64,000 nt of DNA from positions 62,001-126,000 of the forward strand of contig NW_020312314.1 in the NCBI RefSeq assembly GCF_002999335.1. The letters run 5' to 3'. A model generated the notes under the pieces. It was not told where the DNA came from. It saw nothing but the letters and a program-made list of their open reading frames with translations, and ran no database searches. This DNA comes from Cyclospora cayetanensis (Eukaryota > Apicomplexa > Conoidasida > Eucoccidiorida > Eimeriidae). Shown one piece after another: positions 13,001 to 23,364 of the stretch; the stretch's first letter is position 1; each line of letters opens with the position of its first letter. The position numbers were made by a program, and so were the translations under genes.

Positions 13001-14400
13001 GGTTGCGAGCGACGACGCAAATGCGAGGGAATCAAAGTGGGAGGCAGAGGCCAGGCGAAACGCTTAGTGACGCTTCCAAGTAAAGTCAGGGTGAGCCAAC
13101 CCCGCGCGTGCAGCTGCAGGTGCGCGCAGCTCCCGACCGAGGCTCTGCAAGTTGCTGTCGTGGTACCGAGGGAGGCGCCTGGAGGAGAGCAGTAGCAGTC
13201 AGTTTTTTTTCTAGCCCTGGCTTTTCACCACCTGCTTAAAGGGGATGAGTAAAAGGAGAGAAAAAGGCAATCCAAGAGAGCCCTTGCCTCCAGATCCTGT
13301 GTGGCGACGCCGTTTCTCGACCAACAATCAAACCTGCGCTGTGCGCCTTGGTGGGCTAAATGCACACATGACGAAACTCATTTTGTCTTCGACAACCCAA
13401 ATTATGTGCAGGCATCGGAGCACAATCCAGAGGTAAATATACATAACAAGAGAAGGATGAAGGGGCGGGGCGAGCAGTGGACAGGCAGGGGAGGACGGCT
13501 GGCCCGAATAAAAATGAGGGCAAGAGACTGCAGCTAGCCTTGTCTGATGGTCATTACCAAGCGCGTTGTCGTTTTACTTATCGAGTTGCGCGAAGGGCGG
13601 TGTGTCTCTGGGGTTTTGAAGGGAGAGGAGGGCGGCGCCACTTTAGGTACCAGAGCAGAGGAGGGTATCCTTACAGTAGCTGGCTGGGGGTCGTCAGCTG
13701 GAAATTGAGATGAATAAAATCGTATGTGACCCCAATATATTTAAAAGGACGGTAATACTTATTTTTTTGTTGGATCAGAAGGAACACACGTCGTTAGTTT
13801 GAGGTGTACATGCACCTCGCGGGGCCCTCCGCCTAAATAGCATTTCCTCTGTCTAAACTTAATTGTGAGAACATGTTCATCGATTCACTATTTTAGTGCT
13901 TTTCCTGTCATTTATGTGTAATAATGCGCAGAAATGAGCGACTAGAGGAAAAAACAACTATATTCGCGGCGCTGCTGCGAGATCTTCCCGAGGCAGCCGA
14001 GCCGAACACTTCACAGCTGAGCGAAGTTTCGCCCGCGGAAAAATGGGAAATTGTTTAGACTAAAATCTTTCAACCAAATGGTAACAAGTGTGGGTTACCA
14101 AAAACCGCGCACTGTCTCCTTCTATGAACCCACATCCTTTTGTGGTGGCACAAAACCGCGATACCCAGCATCCGAATCCGCTAGAGCATTGCACAGAGAG
14201 CCGTCACAATGCGCTTCTTAGTAATTTCCCTCCTCTCTCGTCTTTTCAGGAGCCACTAATGAATAGTACTAAGAATGGGGAGCTGCGCGTGAGGTTAAAG
14301 GCTGTCTGTCTGTCCAATTTGGATTTTAGCGAATGGGCTACTCTAGAGCACGAAGATTTCAATGGAGACGCACTTCACTCCAAAGTCGATGGATGCTCAA
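13001..14400. other. intergenic region, no gene seen
   Basis: It contains the upstream region of the minus-strand nuclear-type gene and a short-frame, AT-richer stretch running into the second retroelement remnant. No frame is supportable as a gene. Confidence 0.5.
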
Positions 14401-14409
14401 TAAGTTGAG

Positions 14410-14610
14410 ATACTTAACTTATCGTGTATCCTTCAGGGAAAGCCACTCTCGCTTTCCCCCGTGTGCGCCCATGAGAGGGACTGCAAAGAGTGCGCGTAGC
14501 TGCACTCTTTAAGCATTACAAGAATTCGCAGCTAGTTTCACCTAGTATCTTGTGCACAGGCACGCACCTTTGTACCGTCTTGTGCCGAGGTAACAGAACT
14601 CTGAAGTAAA
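14410..14610 (-). repeat. possible 3' LTR of retroelement copy 2
   Basis: This segment resembles 17220-17430 in the same orientation. Shared landmarks in order are CTCGCTTTC, TAGCTGC, AGCATT, CAGCTAG, CACAGGCAC and TCTTGTGC. Similarity by eye is roughly 60-70 percent with gaps. The positions on either side of the internal region make a decayed LTR pair the simplest reading, but the ends (TG...CA) and the target-site duplication could not be defined. Confidence 0.4.
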
Positions 14611-17219
14611 GAAAATACCAGCAGCTAAACCAAGTAGTCAATTCTCCACTAATACACAGATAGAGATAAGCAGTTTAGTGGCAAGTATTTAATGTGTAGC
14701 CTAGCCACTACATCATGCCTCCACCCCCGGGATTCTAAAGAGTCTACGCCCTCGCATTGCATACCTGTCCGTCAAGAGCAGCGACACGCAGGGCTGCGAT
14801 AGTGTTCCCACGCTGTCGCTACTTCACAGGCAGGCAGAAGCACGGAAAAAAAGGCAAAAGCCAAGCAAACGGTCTGCATCAACCGCTGGAGGAAAGTCGC
14901 AAGGAGAAGAGAAGCTATCATTAAACGAGGGACCAAGCAGCACTACCGCGGTGGAGCGATGGCCCGCTTTTCTCTACAGCACGGGAACACCTGAGCCTTC
15001 TGCTACGAGAGAGACTGAGGTAAACGTGTAACGCGAATCGAGTTGTGAGCTATACACCAGCTCAATACTGCCTCCGCTCCTCGCAGAACAATATCTGCAT
15101 GCCACATTCAGCCGCTGCACGCAGTATAATGGACTGCAAGTCTTCACAAGTCACATACATAAGAATTCGAGACAGCATACCCGCAAGTGTGTTCACATGC
15201 ATAGGAGTGTCTAGAACCCCTGGAGAACAGTAATCAGGGATTTTTTTTCGAGCAGTATCCGTGGACGAAGGTATCAATTTAACACAGAGCTTGGTCTGGG
15301 AAAGGAGAATGATCAAGGAAGGCGAAGAATATCGTTCATGGCAATCAGCGTAGCTTGTAAAACAAAGCCAAACATTTTTCTGCAGGCAGTGAAGTCCGCA
15401 GTCACTCCTCCGTCAGGCACTGCGGCTACCATTCCATTTTCAAGTTCATCAGGGGCTCTCGTGCGCTAGATATTCGGTGCTCAATAGTCTCAGATCCCGG
15501 CATTCACCTGGCTCACTGTGGGCATCTGCCTCCACATGGGTCACTTACCTGAATGTAAAAGTCCGCGAATAGATCAGGAGGCTTTGAAGCTTCTTTTGCC
15601 TCCAAATTTTAGACTGATCGGCAAAGAAAGGGTAGTGATACGTCAGACGATGGTGAATGACACTGAGGAGCTCGTCCCTGAGTGGTCCTCATGGATTGGT
15701 ATTCTTGTCAACGGCGACGCTGATGCTACCTTGTACCTTGACCTCTGACGGTCTAACAATAAAGTTTGAGGTCTGATAAATCCACATACTTTCAGGAGCC
15801 TAGAGGATTTGGCAAAAGACCTGGCCATGTTGGGAGGACCCAATTTCAATTTGAAACGGCATCTGAGTGCCAGATCACAGTTGCAAATCCTTGTGCTTGG
15901 CCGCCTGTCAACAATCCTGGGTCATAGTCTCTGCACTAACTAGTGAACAGGTAGCAAGCACTTTTGCGACTTCTCCTCAGATAACAGATTCACGTGACAT
16001 CCAGGGTCACGTAAAGCTAGCAATTCTTGGTCATTACTGCAAAATTGCATCTGCGTGGAATTGACCCTTCTTGGGTTTTCAACTGCTCAATCCTTTGTAG
16101 CTCACTTCACTACAGGGCAGCCTACGTGAAGGCATTCGTTCTCCCTGATGCGCCTTCTTTGCTTGCCCAGCAGCTTTTTCCCATTTGCCTGGTCAAGCTG
16201 TCTGACTCATTGGCTTTTGCATACACTTGCGGTTCTGTATTAAAAGACCGTATCTTTTAAGTAGAAGCAGATGCGTTATTGGGGGCTGCCTCCGAGTTCT
16301 CTGTGACAGTCCTTTCTTGTTTACCTGTAGACAAAAAATGGCAGTTACACTCCTTTTCCGTGGAAACTTAAGGTGTTCACCATTTGTGATAGTTTGATCT
16401 GTTGGTCATCTGATCATAAATTTGCTACCCATTCTCTGACCAGTTGATGTGACACTTCTGGTAGGCCTGCAGCAACCACTGACAAAGCAGCTATTCGTTC
16501 GAATTGTGACTTCTGCAAACCAAAGCGTTGCATTCCTCGATATACCGATCAATCGATAGGTACACTTGCTTCAGCTGTCTTGATTTCGAAGCATTCGAAG
16601 CTTAATGCTGAGCGAATCTCGGCATAACCTGACAGCTGGCGAGCGTGAAGACTGGAAGTGCAGTGTTCCCCCTAAGCAGGAAAGCTCCTCTTCGTGTATA
16701 AAGCCATCAATAAATGTGCTCATCCCTCCAATCAGTCTGACACACAGAGCACTCGTTCCTCCTCATCTGTGGGAAACGAATTGAAGTGTAACTCCAACCG
16801 GGTGATTAACAACATTCGAGTTCTCGCCCACCCGTACAACCACCATAGGTTTTGGCTCGGCATAGCCTCATCGACAAATCCATGCCCATCTTATCGACTG
16901 ATACTCATGCCTCTGTACCAGGTGTGGAACGAATGCATTCACGCCAGCTTGCAGCCCGCCCCCTCCCGCCCCAGCAGGGGTTGCGGCACTGTCTGTTTGC
17001 CCTGACAGAGGCTTATTTACCAGATTACTGCCAACTGAAATACGAAGATGGCTGTATAATCAAAACAAAAGGGCTGTTGTAGGGTTACCTAATATTCCAC
17101 TGCATCCCGGTTGAGGGAACAACTGTATCTAATTATGGGGTGCTACTGATGGTAGCACCCAGTCCGAGATTTACCTACGGGAGACCCTCTATTTCGGACC
17201 GAATACAAAACAACACAAA

Positions 17220-17430
17220 GTTATTGAGTGTTTCTCTAAAAAGAATCTCGCTTTCACCTGCCCTGGCCCCTGAGAGCTCTTAACTTGAGGCAAGAAAGAA
17301 ACCTAGGCTGCCTTTAGCTGCGCCATCTCAGCATTCCTAGCATTTACAGCTAGACATATACTGGCTCTAGCACACAGGCACACACAGTATTGTGTCTTCT
17401 TGTGCTGACGTAGCATTAGTCTCACACATG
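17220..17430 (-). repeat. possible 5' LTR of retroelement copy 2
   Basis: Direct-repeat partner of 14410-14610, sharing the landmarks CTCGCTTTC, TTTAGCTGC, AGCATT, ACAGCTAG, CACAGGCAC and TCTTGTGCTGA. The repeat lies upstream of the gag-like region on the minus strand, as expected for a 5' LTR. Boundaries are approximate. Confidence 0.4.
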
Positions 17431-17440
17431 TAAGATACGC

Positions 17441-19533
17441 GAATATACAATCAAAAGTGATCAGCTCTTTACGAATTCCTCGATGATAAAGCTGGTGTTG
17501 TTGACTGCGCCTTAATAAAGCTTAGCTTATTATTGAGAAGCTGTGAGGCATATTTTATTCGCATATTATATGGTACTGCCAGCGCTACAATGCCAGATTG
17601 GTGTCGCCAGCCCCCGCTCCGCAGTTTCCTTCTACCGGTTTCATTTTGTATGACCACACAGGATTCTCCCGACATCCAGATCCAGATAAAGAACTGGCTT
17701 TTTGAGCTATGTAGCTTTCCAGGGGACACTATGTTCAGGATATATTAGTGCTATGGCTGTCCCTCACTTCACATTAGCGGAATCAAGCCCTCTACTAAAA
17801 ACAGCATTCGCAAAGCAACAAAGCTTTTACCAATTTACGCAGATAAAAGGTCATTTTCTTGTTGGAGACGTAGAGGCCTTGTGCTTCGGTGTGAACCGTC
17901 TCTGCAGGGTACTCGCTACTGCAAAAAACACCGGCGAGTTTCTTACGAGCTGCCTAGAATCAGAGAGGTTGGCAGGTTTGCTGGACCTTAAAGGCCATTA
18001 TTAGCAGTCTAGATGCGCTTTAGACCTGTGCCGTTTTTCCATTTTTTTTACCCTCAGCCAGTCTAGCGCCGTTGCTCTGTTCATTTAGGGACTGGACGCT
18101 TTAAGGGAGTTGAACTCATCTGCTGCGGCCCTTTTTGTGTTGGGCATTGAAGAGTGCTGCCGTATACGTTGACCGCAACGAGGAAACCGAAACAGCCCAG
18201 TTCAACCCGACTGACAGATAAGGAACCCTGAGATATTTACAAGCTTGAGAAATAGATTGGAAGGAAGAACGGGTGCAAAGAAATAGATAAAAAGGGGGCA
18301 GAACCGTTTTGCTGATGGCTGCACTGGAGCCATCAGCAAGATCTTGAACAGAGCCATAACTGATCAAAAGACAAAGACCGATAACCGGAGAGAAGATAAA
18401 GCACAATGGCAGGAGAAACTAGTGATGAATTGGCTTCTACGGGAGATGGGAGAATCGTAGGCCCATGCTCACTCAAACAGGGGGATGCAACGCCCGCAAG
18501 TCAATATGAACTTGAGCGATGGAATGCAGAGCTGGCATTTTCCGAGGCTATGCTGTGGATTAAGAACCGCGTGGTTGGTGGGTGTAGCTAGCGTCACAAG
18601 AACTCGGAGGGTGTCAGTCCAGACCAAAATCTAGAATGCAACGGCAAGAAGTAAATGGCTTCGAATTAAGCCTTCCAGCTTCCAGTGCCCTACTGGCGTT
18701 CACAGATCTCAACTATTGGCTATTCTAGACCAAGCGTGGTAAAAGGCATTACTGCGATTCTGCATGGGAGAGCTGGTGGCTGCCTTCCTGATCACTAGGT
18801 CTGCGTCTCGTGCGCATTCGGCAATACTGCTATTTGGAGAGCCCAGTTAATCGAGGCTTCAGGTGACGACTCGCCTAAAATTGAGGCCAGCGTAGGCAGA
18901 AAGTCATAATCGCGAGCTTCCAGCTAGACTTTCATGCTTCATAAGACCGAAACCTCATGGCGGCCCATGCAGAGTGTACCACAGCATACCAAGCCCATGC
19001 ACGTGTTCAGGAAAAGCAGAAACTTTAAACGCGCCTCCTATTCATTCGGCAAGGGCAAGAGCAGCTCGCGCTCCTGGTGCCCTTAAAATTGTACCCGCGT
19101 TCAAAGGACACCCGATGCTTCAACCTATCTATCCGTTTTTCTCGGAATTCTATACCACGAAGCTCCCGAGTTTCAGCAAGCAAGACTTCGTGAGCTCGTT
19201 GAAGCAGGCAAGACCACACACACGCACCTACACCTACACATCCCTTTGAAACTCTGCGCATTGAGTGCATACTGCCGCGTATTTCCTTGAGAAAGAGGCG
19301 ATCTTGCTCCCGCGAGCTTCGAAAGTCAGCCGTCAAGTCAGTTGCCGCACGTGCCCACTGAGGAGACGCTGTTGCTCAGCCATCCAGGATCCTGCAGCGG
19401 CCTTCCTCGTCGACGGCATTCTCAATCCACAAACCTTCTGCATCCGAAGCTCTTAGGCCCAAGGAAGGAAGTCTTCGCGCAAGCGACAGCTGCAGCACCC
19501 GCATACCCTACAAAGGCGTGTGGAGGCTTCCTT
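17441..19533. other. intergenic region downstream of the METTL17-like gene
   Basis: About 2.1 kb between the second retroelement remnant and the 3' end of the minus-strand Rsm22/METTL17-like gene. Short frames on both strands (for example 18406-18591) have no recognisable domain and no splice partners. The last few hundred bases should include that gene's 3' untranslated region. Confidence 0.5.
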
Positions 19534-22005
19534 TCACGCTCCACAGTGCTTGACAAGCGTGTCGTGCAGCTCTTCTTCTCGCTCTCCGACATCTTGGCGA
19601 GCGTTTGTTTCGGCTTTTCGCGCATGTCGTCTGTCTGCCGCCTCCCGAAGATCTTGCTCCATGTACGCCCTGGCATCAGGTCTAACGATTCTTCTGGGGT
19701 GTCTCCACAGGTCTCCCCAGGCCGCATGCCTCGCAGCCTTGTAGCCGGCAGCGTGAGGCATGTGTTTGCTCACAGCAACGCGCTCAAATCTATGGGGAGG
19801 CGCGCAAACATCTAACAGCACGTGCTCCCTCCCTTTCAGCGGCGGTGCAACGAGTCGCGGCCAGAAAAAGGACAGCTCTGCGGGGGAAGCTCCCGCCGTT
19901 TCGGCTGCCGCGAGAGTGCGGTACCGACTTCTAGGCCCCTGCCCCTTTCTAACGGCGAGGAAACTAAACTTTTCCTCCTCTACAGCCTTTGCGCGGGAGC
20001 CTTTGCAGTACAAATGATGCGGCAGACGACGCACGCGCTGACCAAAGTGGCACCAGTCCCGGCCTGTAAGCGCAAGGGGGCATACCGACTCGTGGGAACA
20101 AGGAGCAACAAAGTGGAAGCTGCCCTTAGACAGCTCGGCAATAAAGAGTTCCCGCACGCTCCCCAAGACGCGAAAGCCACTCACCGTACCCCTCTCCACC
20201 AACAACAACAAGCCCCCTGGACGCAAGCGGTTCCACAGAGTGCGAATCATGGCGTGGCGACTCGGCTGCCCCTCCACAGAACGCAAAAGGCCATGCGGAT
20301 ACATCACCAAGTCAAAGCGATCGTCTTCAGGCTCCCCATCTGACCCCAACCTCCGCCGCAGCCCCTCGTCGTACAAAGCCAACTGCCACTGCACAGTCGG
20401 CACGAGATCTGCAGTCAAATACCGACCCACACTCGCCAAGTGAGCCGACGGCTCCACAGCCATCAACAGCTCAAGACTGCTTTCGCCGGAATGACTGAAG
20501 GAGGAGCCCAAGGATGCTGCTGAGGCGGTCGAAACCGTCGCGCCGATAGCGTCGACATCCCCGAAGGCTTTCCCCTGCTTTCGGGGAGCCGCTGCGTCCT
20601 CCTTGTGCAGCTGCTGCAGCAGCTGCTGCTGCTGCTGCTGTCCGTACACCGCGTCAACTGCTAGGAGCCCCGCAGCAAACCCAGCATGCATTTCAAGGAC
20701 GCGCTTGGGGAAAAAGTCGGAGCAGCGGCCCTTCACTTCTACGAGAATTCGGAGCAGCGAGGCATACACGCCAGCAAAGCGGTGAGCCGTCCAGGCTGCA
20801 GCCGTCAGAGGCGAATGGCCTAGTGTAAGGTGTCTGTACAGCGGATGACGCGCGTCTTCCGCTGCAGCAAGGGCCTCTTGCGCCTCGAGCCCTTCCGCAG
20901 GCAACGCAGAAAGCAAGGCATCCGTAGCCTCCGGCAGAGATCGCAACAGATGCGCATCTCGGGATTTCAACAAGAGAGTGCTTGCGGTGGGCTCTTGACG
21001 GCGCGACTGCGTAACAGCGGCCGCATCGGCGGCTGCCCCAGGGAACTCCTCGGCGTGCTCTTCTTGGTGCTGCTTTTCTAGAAATGCCTCCCTGGCAGCA
21101 GCGTCGGCAAGCACCTGCTGAGCCTCCGGCAGGAGCTGGGAAGGGAGCACCCTAGGCAGCTCTACGGATGTTCGGGCAGTAGTCTTGTCCGCAATGAGCC
21201 TCCCCGTCTTCTCCAAGTCTCTTTTCCTTCCTACGTGCTTCAGCAGCAAATGCAACTTCTGCAGCACTGGGGCGGGCAGCTCCACAGTCTTGAGCGTGCA
21301 TAGAGACACCGAGTCGAGGGCAGCAACAGACTCCGCATCCGGACGGGGGGATTCCAACATGCGATCAAACAGAAATCCGCGGTGCGGGGGGTCCTCACGT
21401 GATCTGCTCGTGCTGCTGCTGCTGCTCGTGCTGCTGCTGCTAGCGCTATTCCTTTCGCTGCAAGGAGTGGCACAAGACGCACAGGAGCCAGACATGCGCC
21501 TGCGACAGCTTCTGGTGGCCTCATCGGCCTCCCCGTTAATGGCGGCGTCAGTCGAGCTAGCACTAGTCTTAGACGCGAATTCCCTTGCGGGGTGCCGTAG
21601 GCAAGGCGGCTTCACAGAGGCGGCGATCCTCATGAAGGGCACAGAGCTCCTCATGCGGCGCAGGGGGGTGAACTCTGAGAGAGAATGGCATTCTAGACTG
21701 CCAGGAAGCGGGATGCCCGAGAGCAGCCGGATCTTCCCCAATAATGGAGGCACCGAAAAAGGTGATACGGGTGACGCCTGAGCTCTCACGGAGGAACCCT
21801 CCGTCACGGTTTGAGGAAGCAGAAGAGGTGTTGGAGGGAGCCGTGGTGGTATACAATTGAAAGAGGAGTAATCCCTGCGGCCTTTCTTTGCGCCGCTGTT
21901 TTGGCTTGACCAACTGGGGCCCACATGAATGACTCGGGAACTGAAAGGACGCAGGGAACAAGGGCACGAGACACCCGAATGACAGAGGAGGCGCTCGCCT
22001 CGCAT
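19534..22005 (-). CDS. Rsm22/METTL17-type mitochondrial ribosome assembly factor
   Basis: A single open exon of 823 residues starting at the ATG at 22005. The C-terminal half carries the Rsm22/METTL17 family pattern: a helix-rich LYRHLTLGHSPLTAAAW entry, a methyltransferase-like VLEMHAGFAAGLLAVDA strand-loop that is degenerate at the usual Gly-rich SAM loop, LRPGGLLLLVERGT, and the hallmark DWCHFGQRVRRL with EEEKFSFLAVR after it. Cysteines 638, 644 and 652 have spacing C-x5-C-x7-C and a fourth candidate is Cys734, which fits the 4Fe-4S site reported for METTL17. The protein is thought to act in maturation of the mitochondrial small ribosomal subunit. The first about 30 residues are Arg/Ser/Leu-rich (RPFSSRV), plausible as a mitochondrial presequence. 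Residues about 80-430 are a poorly conserved, Ser- and Ala-rich insertion; a short poly-Gln run (GQQQQQQ) lies further on, just after the LLAVDAVY segment. The gene is divergent from the small Tim gene. Confidence 0.85.
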   Translation of the reverse strand: MRGERLLCHSGVSCPCSLRPFSSRVIHVGPSWSSQNSGAKKGRRDYSSFNCIPPRLPPTPLLLPQTVTEGSSVRAQASPVSPFSVPPLLGKIRLLSGIPLPGSLECHSLSEFTPLRRMRSSVPFMRIAASVKPPCLRHPAREFASKTSASSTDAAINGEADEATRSCRRRMSGSCASCATPCSERNSASSSSTSSSSSTSRSREDPPHRGFLFDRMLESPRPDAESVAALDSVSLCTLKTVELPAPVLQKLHLLLKHVGRKRDLEKTGRLIADKTTARTSVELPRVLPSQLLPEAQQVLADAAAREAFLEKQHQEEHAEEFPGAAADAAAVTQSRRQEPTASTLLLKSRDAHLLRSLPEATDALLSALPAEGLEAQEALAAAEDARHPLYRHLTLGHSPLTAAAWTAHRFAGVYASLLRILVEVKGRCSDFFPKRVLEMHAGFAAGLLAVDAVYGQQQQQQLLQQLHKEDAAAPRKQGKAFGDVDAIGATVSTASAASLGSSFSHSGESSLELLMAVEPSAHLASVGRYLTADLVPTVQWQLALYDEGLRRRLGSDGEPEDDRFDLVMYPHGLLRSVEGQPSRHAMIRTLWNRLRPGGLLLLVERGTVSGFRVLGSVRELFIAELSKGSFHFVAPCSHESVCPLALTGRDWCHFGQRVRRLPHHLYCKGSRAKAVEEEKFSFLAVRKGQGPRSRYRTLAAAETAGASPAELSFFWPRLVAPPLKGREHVLLDVCAPPHRFERVAVSKHMPHAAGYKAARHAAWGDLWRHPRRIVRPDARAYMEQDLREAADRRHARKAETNARQDVGEREEELHDTLVKHCGA
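20614..20640 (-). repeat. CAG/CTG run in the METTL17-like gene
   Basis: CTG triplets on the + strand read as CAG on the coding strand and give a short poly-Gln tract (GQQQQQQLLQQL) between the degenerate SAM-like strand and the Ala/Ser-rich linker. Such runs are common in Eimeria coding sequence. Confidence 0.8.
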
Positions 22006-22892
22006 TGACAAGTTTTCTCCGTGCTTCCTCTTGCTGCGCCGGAAAATAATAGAAGCAACAAGACTTCCGACATTCAGGGGTCTGTTCGGCCGCGTTACGA
22101 TGAAAAATGACTCATTCGTGACGCCTTGTACGCTCTCGCTGACAGTGATGGGTTAAGTTCAGCTGTCCAGACACCTCGAGTTGAACGATGCTCATGATGG
22201 TCGTGGCTCGTCATAACTGTTATTCTCCCGATTTCGTACAGAATTGTCAGTCACTCGCCGCCGCTGCTTCCCTTCTCATGCTCCCAAGCTTTTTGTGAAG
22301 GCAAAATCAAAGAAGAAATGAACGAGAACTTAAGCTGCGATTTTTATGAACACGGAAAGGCCGCAGCACATTGAATTGAGGGGCCAGCGAACGACTTTGT
22401 GGGGAAGATGTGCGCTGATGTATGCGCCTTTCCTTCGCGTCACTCAGAGTAGAGCAGAGCTTCCAATGAGATCTGATAATGGAAAGCGTTTTCCCGGATA
22501 CAAGTGCAGAGCAACACTTCGAGTGTTGGCACAACTCGCCGCCGACAGTCTTCAGGGGGTAAAGGCGGGGGGCCCCCCCAGGACCTTGCCTCCCATTCCT
22601 AATGAATCGCGCTGCAGCCCCAAGCACGAAATGCCAAGTGCTTGAAGAAAAACTTTCCATGCGTCACTTGCAAGCAGAGCCTGTTTGTGGAAAGCAGCCA
22701 GTGGGCAGAGGGGAAATTAAGGATACAGGCCGGGCGTGCTCGCCGCGCCGACTGCGTGCTTGGGAGTGTTTTAAGCCATATTCGCATCAATATAGGGTGT
22801 TTGAGGTTCAAATTAGCCATTTCTCGTTATGGAGTAGAGGATCAAGCATTCGAAAGAGTGATAAGCTCTAGGGCCAAGGGTGAGTGCAAACA
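22006..22892. promoter_or_regulatory. divergent promoter interval (METTL17-like / small Tim)
   Basis: An 887-bp interval separates the start codons of two divergently transcribed nuclear genes for mitochondrial proteins. Both promoters must lie inside it. No defined transcription-factor site can be named from sequence alone. No convincing extra gene is visible. Confidence 0.45.
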
Positions 22893-23258
22893 ATGGCAAC
22901 TCCGTCTGTGCCGTCAGCTTCGAATGCATCAGAGGGAACTTCCTTCTTCAGCGCAACTGAGGTGCTTTTGGCGGAGGTGACGGGGGTGACGGATAGTCTT
23001 AGCCGTATCCAGCGAAATTGTTTTTATCGGTGCTGTTGCCGCATAGCAGACACCGGGGAGACGAAGACGAAAGCTCACAGCGAGCCAAATCTTCAAATTT
23101 GGGAGAAATCCTGCAGCGATCGCTGCGTCAGCAAGCACCTTCAAACTCACAAGCTGGTCGGAGAGGAGCTCGCCAAGGTATATCAGGAAAGCGTTGCCCC
23201 CCCCAAGCCGGAGTCTCCTGAGGCGACTTACACGCCCCTCTCATTCGCGTATATGTGA
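22893..23258 (+). CDS. small Tim chaperone (Tim8/9/10/13 family)
   Basis: A 121-residue protein from the ATG at 22893. It has the twin CX3C signature: CFYRC at about residues 46-50 and CSDRC at about residues 77-81, the second followed by a VSKHLQTHKLVGEELAK helix typical of the family. Small Tims form hexameric chaperone rings in the mitochondrial intermembrane space and pass hydrophobic precursors to the TIM22, TIM23 or SAM pathways; the four cysteines make two intramolecular disulfides. Two features are odd: 26 residues separate the CX3C motifs instead of the usual 11-16, and extra cysteines follow the first motif (CCC). The insertion could be a retained intron, but no good GT-AG pair is visible inside it. 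Which of the four subunits it is cannot be decided. It ends 106 bp before the RAP gene on the same strand. Confidence 0.75.
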   Translation: MATPSVPSASNASEGTSFFSATEVLLAEVTGVTDSLSRIQRNCFYRCCCRIADTGETKTKAHSEPNLQIWEKSCSDRCVSKHLQTHKLVGEELAKVYQESVAPPKPESPEATYTPLSFAYM

Positions 23259-23364
23259 GGCGTATATGGACTTATCGCTGAAGCATGCGTGAAGCAACAC
23301 GCCTTATTCTATCGAGCAGTTCTCGTTTTCCCATGCGTGCAAGCGGAGCATATAGGATCGGCAT

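Larger units (their letters stand above)
14400..17440 (-). mobile_element. degenerate Ty3/gypsy retrotransposon, copy 2 (inverted)
   Basis: The reverse complement of about 15840-16600 aligns by eye along its length with copy 1 (about 4830-5700), with many substitutions and small gaps. The shared text covers the gag C-terminus, the decayed zinc-knuckle region and the protease: LLALRDPGCHVNLLSE on the minus strand at about 15985-16035 parallels LLALLDPGCHMNLLSQ of copy 1. The segment that should hold reverse transcriptase (14.6-15.6 kb on the minus strand) shows no clear motif and may be deleted or too eroded. Diverged direct repeats at about 14410-14610 and 17220-17430 may be its LTRs. No intact frame remains, so it is inactive. 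Confidence 0.7.
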
